From positions 810,644-874,643 of the forward strand of contig NZ_LMPT01000001.1 of NCBI RefSeq assembly GCF_001424425.1: a stretch of 64,000 bases of DNA, read 5' to 3'. The notes beneath the pieces are model-generated. The model was not told where the DNA came from. It made no database searches and saw only the letters and a list, made by a program, of their open reading frames with translations. This DNA comes from Acidovorax sp. Leaf191. Lineage in GTDB: Bacteria; Pseudomonadota; Gammaproteobacteria; Burkholderiales; Burkholderiaceae_C. A program made the position numbers and the translations under genes. How positions within the stretch are numbered: position 1 is the first letter of the stretch; each line of letters starts with the position of its first letter. Shown here piece after piece: positions 59,637 to 64,000 of this stretch.

Positions 59637-61505
59637 GTGCAAAGCTCCAAATCATCGCTCGCAGCGCTCACGCTGGGCGCCATCGGTGTTGTGTACGGCG
59701 ATATCGGCACCAGCGTGCTGTACGCCATGAAGGAGGTGTTCGGGTCCGGCCACGTGCCGTTCACCCAGGACAACATCTACGGCGTCCTCTCCATCTTCTT
59801 CTGGACGCTCACGGTCATCGTGTCGCTCAAGTACGTGGTGCTGGTGCTGCGGGCCGACAACCACGGTGAAGGCGGGCTCATCGCCATGCTGGCCCTGGCC
59901 TCGCAGGCCGTCAAGGACAAACCCCGGCTGCGCTCGGTGCTGCTGGGCGTGGGCATCTTCGGCACATCCCTGTTCTATGGCGACGGGGTCATCACGCCCG
60001 CCATCTCGGTGCTGTCGGCGGTGGAGGGGCTGGAGGTCGTCTCGCCCCACTTCAAGCAGTATGTGATCCCCCTCACGCTGATCGTGCTGTTTTGCCTGTT
60101 CGTCGTGCAAAAGCGCGGCACGGGCGGCATCGGCAAGTTCTTCGGGCCCATCACGCTGATCTGGTTCATCAGCATTGCGGCGCTGGGCGTCTCGCACATC
60201 GTGGGGCACCCCGAGATCCTGTGGGCACTGAGCCCGCACCATGCGCTGGGCTTCATGTGGGCCAACCCGGGCACCAGCTTCATCATCCTGGGCGCGGTGG
60301 TGTTGTGCGTGACCGGCGCCGAGGCGCTGTACGCCGACCTGGGGCACTTCGGCAAGCGGCCCATCCGCCTGGCGTGGTTCGGCGTGGCGATGCCGGCGCT
60401 CACGCTCAACTACTTCGGCCAGGGCGCGCTGCTGCTGGCCGAGCCCGAGGCCGTCAAGAACCCTTTCTACATGATGGCGCCCGACTGGGCCCTGATCCCG
60501 CTGGTCGTCATGGCCACCATGGCCACGGTGATCGCGTCGCAGGCACTCATCACCGGCGCCTTCAGCGTGACCAAGCAGGCCATCCAGCTCGGTTACCTGC
60601 CGCGCCTGAACATCCAGCACACGAGCGTGCGCGACACGGGCCAGATCTACATGCCGCTGGTGAACTGGGGGCTGTTCGTGGCCATCGTGCTGGCGGTGGT
60701 GATGTTCCGCTCGTCGAGCAACCTGGCCGCCGCGTACGGCATTGCCGTGACGCTGGACATGCTGATCACCACCATCCTGACCTTCTTCGTGATCCGCTAC
60801 GGCTGGGGCTACCCGCTGGCGCTGTGCATCGCGGCCACGGGCTGCTTCTTCGTGGTGGACCTGGCCTTCTTCGCATCCAACCTGCTCAAGCTCTTTCAGG
60901 GTGGTTGGTTCCCGCTGATGATCGGCGGCATCGTGTTCGCCTTCATGATGACCTGGAAGGAAGGGCGCCGCCTGCTCAACGACAAGCTGCGCGCCGATGC
61001 CATCGACCTCAAGGACTTTCTGGAGTCGGTGTTCATCAGCCCGCCCACGCGGGTGGAGGGCACGGCGGTGTTCCTGACGGCGGAGGCGGGTGCGGTGCCC
61101 AATGCGCTCTTGCACAACCTCAAGCACAACAAGGTGCTGCACCAGCAGAACCTGTTCGTCACGGTGCACAACCACGAAACGCCGTGGATCGGCCTGGACA
61201 AGCGCCTGCAGGTCGAGTCCCTGGGCCATGACTGCTGGCAGGTGGTGATCCACTACGGCTTCAAGAACGACCCCGACCTGCCGCGGGCCCTCGAGCTGCT
61301 GCGCGGCCGCGGCTGCGAGCTGGAGTCCATGACGACCAGCTACTTCCTGTCGCGCGACACCGTCATCCCCACCATCGGCAGCGGCATGGCCCCCTGGCGC
61401 GAGAAGCTGTTCGCCCAGATGCACCACAACGCCAGCGGCGCGGCGGACTTTCTGCACCTGCCTAACAATGCGGTGGTCGAGCTGGGGTCGAAGATCGAAA
61501 TCTGA
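59637..61505 (+). CDS. kup: KUP/HAK/KT potassium uptake protein (Kup)
   Basis: 622 residues from the GTG at 59637, exactly the length of E. coli Kup; GGGGTAGG lies just upstream, and frames further up are not conserved. Twelve membrane helices in the first 430 residues, starting [20 protein letters not shown], the Kup signature with [18 protein letters not shown] after it, and a cytoplasmic C-terminal domain. Potassium/proton symporter working at low potassium or acidic pH. It sits between gshA and benE. Confidence 0.95.
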   Translation: MQSSKSSLAALTLGAIGVVYGDIGTSVLYAMKEVFGSGHVPFTQDNIYGVLSIFFWTLTVIVSLKYVVLVLRADNHGEGGLIAMLALASQAVKDKPRLRSVLLGVGIFGTSLFYGDGVITPAISVLSAVEGLEVVSPHFKQYVIPLTLIVLFCLFVVQKRGTGGIGKFFGPITLIWFISIAALGVSHIVGHPEILWALSPHHALGFMWANPGTSFIILGAVVLCVTGAEALYADLGHFGKRPIRLAWFGVAMPALTLNYFGQGALLLAEPEAVKNPFYMMAPDWALIPLVVMATMATVIASQALITGAFSVTKQAIQLGYLPRLNIQHTSVRDTGQIYMPLVNWGLFVAIVLAVVMFRSSSNLAAAYGIAVTLDMLITTILTFFVIRYGWGYPLALCIAATGCFFVVDLAFFASNLLKLFQGGWFPLMIGGIVFAFMMTWKEGRRLLNDKLRADAIDLKDFLESVFISPPTRVEGTAVFLTAEAGAVPNALLHNLKHNKVLHQQNLFVTVHNHETPWIGLDKRLQVESLGHDCWQVVIHYGFKNDPDLPRALELLRGRGCELESMTTSYFLSRDTVIPTIGSGMAPWREKLFAQMHHNASGAADFLHLPNNAVVELGSKIEI

Positions 61506-61546
61506 CCGCGGTGCGGCGCGGCGGGACAGGGGCGGGGTGGGAGGTG

Positions 61547-61602
61547 TTTGGGCCTCTGCCGCTTGTCCTGCAAGCGCTGGCAGCTATAGAAAAGATAGCA
61601 AC
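61547..61602 (-). repeat. Family A repeat between kup and benE, antisense
   Basis: Minus-oriented intergenic copy (TTGCTATCTTTTCTATAGCT then GACAAGCGGCAGAGGCC on the minus strand). It lies 35 bases upstream of the benE ATG, just before the -10-like box. Confidence 0.8.
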
Positions 61603-61624
61603 TGTGCTGTGCAGGCCTGGGTGC

Positions 61625-61630
61625 CAGAAT
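61625..61630 (+). promoter_or_regulatory. Putative -10 box of benE, probable leaderless transcript
   Basis: CAGAAT ends seven bases before the benE ATG at 61638. No ribosome-binding site is visible. Confidence 0.3.
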
Positions 61631-61637
61631 CCAGGCC

Positions 61638-62825
61638 ATGCAATTCTTCAAAGACCTGAGCCTGTCGGCCTTCACCGCGGGCTTCGTCGCGGTGCTGGTG
61701 GGCTTCACGAGTTCCGTCGCCATCGTGTTCCAGGCCGCGCAGGCCTTTGGCGCCACCCCGGCGCAGATCACTTCCTGGATGTGGGCGCTGGGCCTGGGCA
61801 TGGGGCTGTGCTCGCTGGTGCCTTCGTTGCTGCTGCGCAAGCCCGTGATGATTGCCTGGTCCACCCCCGGTGCGGCGGTGCTGGCCACCGCCGGCCTGGC
61901 GGGTGGCTTCAGCATGGGCGAGGCGGTCGGCGCATTCATGCTCAGTGCCGCGCTGGTGGCACTGGCCGGCATGACGGGCTGGTTCGAGCGGGTCATGAAC
62001 CGCATTCCGATGGAGATCGCGGCGGCGCTGCTGGCGGGTGTGCTGGCGCGGTTCGGCCTGCAGGCCTTTGCGGCAGCGCAGACGGCGCTGCCGCTGGTGC
62101 TGACCATGCTGGTCGTCTACCTGTTCGCCCGCAAGTTCGCGGCGCGCTATGCGGTGGTGATCACGCTGGCCGTCGCGGTGGTGTTTGTGGCGCTGCAGGG
62201 GCAGATGGCGTGGTCTGCCGTGCATCTGGAGTTGGCCATGCCGGTATTCACCGCACCCACATTCAGTCTGTCGGCCGCCATCAGCCTGGCCATTCCGCTG
62301 TTTGTGGTGACCATGGCCTCGCAGAACCTCCCGGGCGTGGCGGTGATGCGCGCCTCGGGCTACGAGATGCCCGTCTCCCGCCTCATCACGCTGACGGGCG
62401 TGGCCACGCTGGTGCTTGCACCGTTCGGCGCCTTCTCGCTGAGCTTCAGTGCCATCACCGCCGCCATGTGCATGGGCCCCGAGGCGCATGAAGACCGCCG
62501 CCGCCGCTACACCGCGGCCGTGTCGTGCGGAGCGCTGTATGTGGCCATCGGCCTGTTCGGCGCGGTGATCACCGGCTTGCTCACGGCATTCCCGCAGGAG
62601 CTGATCGTGGCCATCGCAGGCCTGGCCCTGCTCGGCACCATCGGCAACGGCCTGGCCGTGGCCATCCGCGATGAACAGCACCGCGAGGCGGCGTTGATCA
62701 CCTTCCTCGTCACGCTGAGCGGCGTGGTCATCGCCGGTGTGGGGTCGGCCTTCTGGGGCGTGGTCGCCGGCAGCTTTGCGCTATTTGTGCAACAGTACAG
62801 GCGTTCGCCGGCCCGAGGAGCCTGA
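61638..62825 (+). CDS. benE: BenE family benzoate/proton symporter-like transporter
   Basis: 395 residues with about twelve membrane helices. BenE-type features are LSLSAFTAGFVAVLVGFTSS, AGFSMGEAVGAF-like first half, and the GVAVMRASGYEMPVSRLI segment. The named substrate of the family is benzoate; without a ben catabolic cluster nearby the actual substrate is open. It lies between kup and gshB. The antisense family A repeat sits in its promoter region. Confidence 0.85.
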   Translation: MQFFKDLSLSAFTAGFVAVLVGFTSSVAIVFQAAQAFGATPAQITSWMWALGLGMGLCSLVPSLLLRKPVMIAWSTPGAAVLATAGLAGGFSMGEAVGAFMLSAALVALAGMTGWFERVMNRIPMEIAAALLAGVLARFGLQAFAAAQTALPLVLTMLVVYLFARKFAARYAVVITLAVAVVFVALQGQMAWSAVHLELAMPVFTAPTFSLSAAISLAIPLFVVTMASQNLPGVAVMRASGYEMPVSRLITLTGVATLVLAPFGAFSLSFSAITAAMCMGPEAHEDRRRRYTAAVSCGALYVAIGLFGAVITGLLTAFPQELIVAIAGLALLGTIGNGLAVAIRDEQHREAALITFLVTLSGVVIAGVGSAFWGVVAGSFALFVQQYRRSPARGA

Positions 62826-62951
62826 CGCGGGCCCCGGCTGCACCTGCAGCGGCTGGCGGCCCCGCCCTTGGGGATGGCGGTGCCGCCTCTATATATAAGG
62901 TGGACGACCTGCCCAGGCGTCTGCTCCCAGCGCTCTTAGACATCTGACACC

Positions 62952-63911
62952 ATGACCCTGCTCTTCATCGCCGACCCCCTGCACAGCTTCAAGATTTACA
63001 AGGACACCACCTTCGCCATGATGCGCGAGGCCCAGCGCCGCGGCCACACGCTGGCAGTGTGCGAGCCCCAGCACATCTCCTGGCAGCGCGGTGGCAAGGT
63101 CGTGGCCCAGGTCACCGACATCCGCCTGACAGGCGACGCCACCCACTGGTACGAGGCGCAGCCCGAACGCACCGCCGAGCTGGTGGAGTTCGATGCCGTG
63201 CTGATGCGCAAGGACCCGCCGTTTGACAGCGAGTATTTCTACGCCACCCACCTGCTGGAGCAGGCCGAGCGCGAAGGCGCACGCGTGTTCAACAAGCCCC
63301 GGGCACTGCGCGACCATCCCGAGAAGCTGGCGATCATGGAATTTCCCCAGTTCATCGGGCCGACACTGGTCACACGCAGCCCGGCGGACATCCGGGCGTT
63401 CCACGCAGAGCACCGCGACATCATCCTGAAGCCGCTGGACGGCATGGGTGGCATGGGCATCTTCCGCGTGGGGCCTGATGGCCTCAACCTGGGCAGCATC
63501 ACCGAGACGCTGAACCGCAACGGTACGCAAAGCGTGATGGTGCAGAAGTTCTTGCCGGAGATCGTCGAGGGCGACAAGCGCGTGCTGGTGATTGGCGGCA
63601 AGCCGGTGCCTTATTGCCTGGCGCGCATTCCGCAGGGCACCGAAGTGCGCGGCAACCTGGCGGCCGGCGGCAAGGGCGTGGCCCGCCCCCTGTCGGCACG
63701 CGACCAGGAAATCGGTGAAGCCCTGGGCCCCATCCTGCAAGCGCGTGGCTTGCTGCTGGCGGGCGTGGACGTCATTGGCGATTGCGTCACAGAGATCAAT
63801 GTCACCAGCCCCACGTGCTTCCAGGAGATCTTCGACCAGACAGGGTGCGATGTCGCTGCGCTCTTCATCGATGCGCTGGAAGCTGCCATGAAGGCGCCAG
63901 CTGGTTTGTAG
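62952..63911 (+). CDS. gshB: Glutathione synthetase (GshB)
   Basis: 319 residues. ATP-grasp enzyme joining gamma-glutamylcysteine and glycine. Starts MTLLFIADPLHSFKIYKDTTFAMM; the substrate loop DGMGGMGIFRV, the metal-binding pair near DVIGDCVTEINVTSPT and the PIGTEVRGNLAAGGKG-like glycine-rich ATP loop are visible. It is the partner of gshA, 3.7 kb upstream. The 126-base gap before it has TATATATAAGG (62891-62901), an AT-rich patch that may carry its promoter. The glutathione pathway is thus complete in the window. Confidence 0.95.
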   Translation: MTLLFIADPLHSFKIYKDTTFAMMREAQRRGHTLAVCEPQHISWQRGGKVVAQVTDIRLTGDATHWYEAQPERTAELVEFDAVLMRKDPPFDSEYFYATHLLEQAEREGARVFNKPRALRDHPEKLAIMEFPQFIGPTLVTRSPADIRAFHAEHRDIILKPLDGMGGMGIFRVGPDGLNLGSITETLNRNGTQSVMVQKFLPEIVEGDKRVLVIGGKPVPYCLARIPQGTEVRGNLAAGGKGVARPLSARDQEIGEALGPILQARGLLLAGVDVIGDCVTEINVTSPTCFQEIFDQTGCDVAALFIDALEAAMKAPAGL

Positions 63912-63930
63912 GCCAATTTCTCCACAACTT

Positions 63931-63975
63931 GTAGCGAAGCGCCCAAAACGGTGCTATAGTCGAGGGCTTCGCTAC
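63931..63975 (+). promoter_or_regulatory. Promoter with a perfect inverted repeat for an operon beyond the right edge
   Basis: TATAGT (63955-63960) is a -10 box. GTAGCGAAGC (63931-63940) and GCTTCGCTAC (63966-63975) are perfect ten-base inverted arms flanking it, so the promoter lies in a possible cruciform or operator, and the second arm would begin the transcript. The following 25 bases (to 64000) are not coding in any frame I can identify. It resembles promoters of stable RNA or other highly expressed operons, but the gene is outside the window. Confidence 0.45.
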
Positions 63976-64000
63976 TGAGACGGCTGCTGCAGATTGCAGG

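Noticed and set aside
1..64000. tRNA, rRNA, CRISPR arrays, transposases or prophage genes
   Set aside because: None was recognised on either strand by reading; no tRNA cloverleaf with a TTCRANY arm, no IS ends and no phage genes were seen.

Overview
The window looks like chromosomal DNA of a high-GC betaproteobacterium of the order Burkholderiales, most likely family Comamonadaceae (Acidovorax-like). This rests on protein sequences recognised by eye, on gene orders typical of that group (hpf-ptsN-hprK; fur divergent from bamE-dapB; tsaB-rimI-UDG-like; leuS-lptE-holA-proA) and on a short dispersed repeat I associate from memory with Comamonadaceae. No database search was run. I see no tRNA, rRNA, prophage, transposase or CRISPR array. 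Most of the window is core metabolism and cell envelope, with small accessory insertions.

Layout. 1-4.1 kb (minus strand): a membrane-stress cluster of RHH-like protein, PspA, YqiJ, flotillin YqiK and a truncated membrane protein. 4.3-8.0 kb: pepP, a CPBP protease and pyruvate kinase. 8.0-11.5 kb: two overlapping PAP2 phosphatases divergent from a PmrAB/QseBC-like two-component system, with a PmrA/QseB-type operator between them. 11.5-19.8 kb: fba, the proton-translocating transhydrogenase genes (pntAA, two extra genes, pntAB, pntB), fadD and mtnN. 20.2-26.6 kb (minus): corA with a structured leader, a degenerate uracil-DNA-glycosylase-like gene, rimI, tsaB, an EamA transporter and a chemoreceptor. 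26.8-33.2 kb: dacB, a SemiSWEET, a lipase, an SGNH hydrolase, OmpW, and an SGNH-like lipoprotein that has lost catalytic residues. 33.3-39.0 kb: tsaC/sua5, purK, purE, cnoX, a YbaY/META lipoprotein and purC. 39.3-42.7 kb: an MFS transporter, hpf, ptsN and hprK. 43.0-49.1 kb: fur, bamE, dapB, exbB, exbD and leuS. 49.3-54.8 kb: lptE, rocF, holA, a zinc-protease-like gene of unusual composition, a small unknown gene and proA. 54.9-63.9 kb: trkA, trkH, gshA, kup, benE and gshB, which combine potassium uptake with glutathione synthesis.

The most unusual signals are two dispersed repeat families. Family A is a roughly 55-65 bp two-hairpin element with about ten recognisable copies. Six lie in frame inside conserved housekeeping proteins (mtnN, purK, cnoX, exbB, leuS, proA). 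The sense-oriented copies share one reading frame and the antisense-oriented copies share another, which resembles the protein-coding palindromic elements of Rickettsia. Family B is a longer multi-hairpin element found immediately 3' of corA, fur, rocF, gshA and probably leuS, always in the same orientation relative to the upstream gene. Its stems show compensatory base changes between copies, so it may act as a structured 3' untranslated RNA or a terminator-like module.

Other points are two probable pseudoenzymes, a tandem duplication that creates a five-codon leader peptide at dapB, paired operator-like motifs upstream of both pyk and fba, and several genes whose -10 box lies so close to the start codon that leaderless transcripts are likely.
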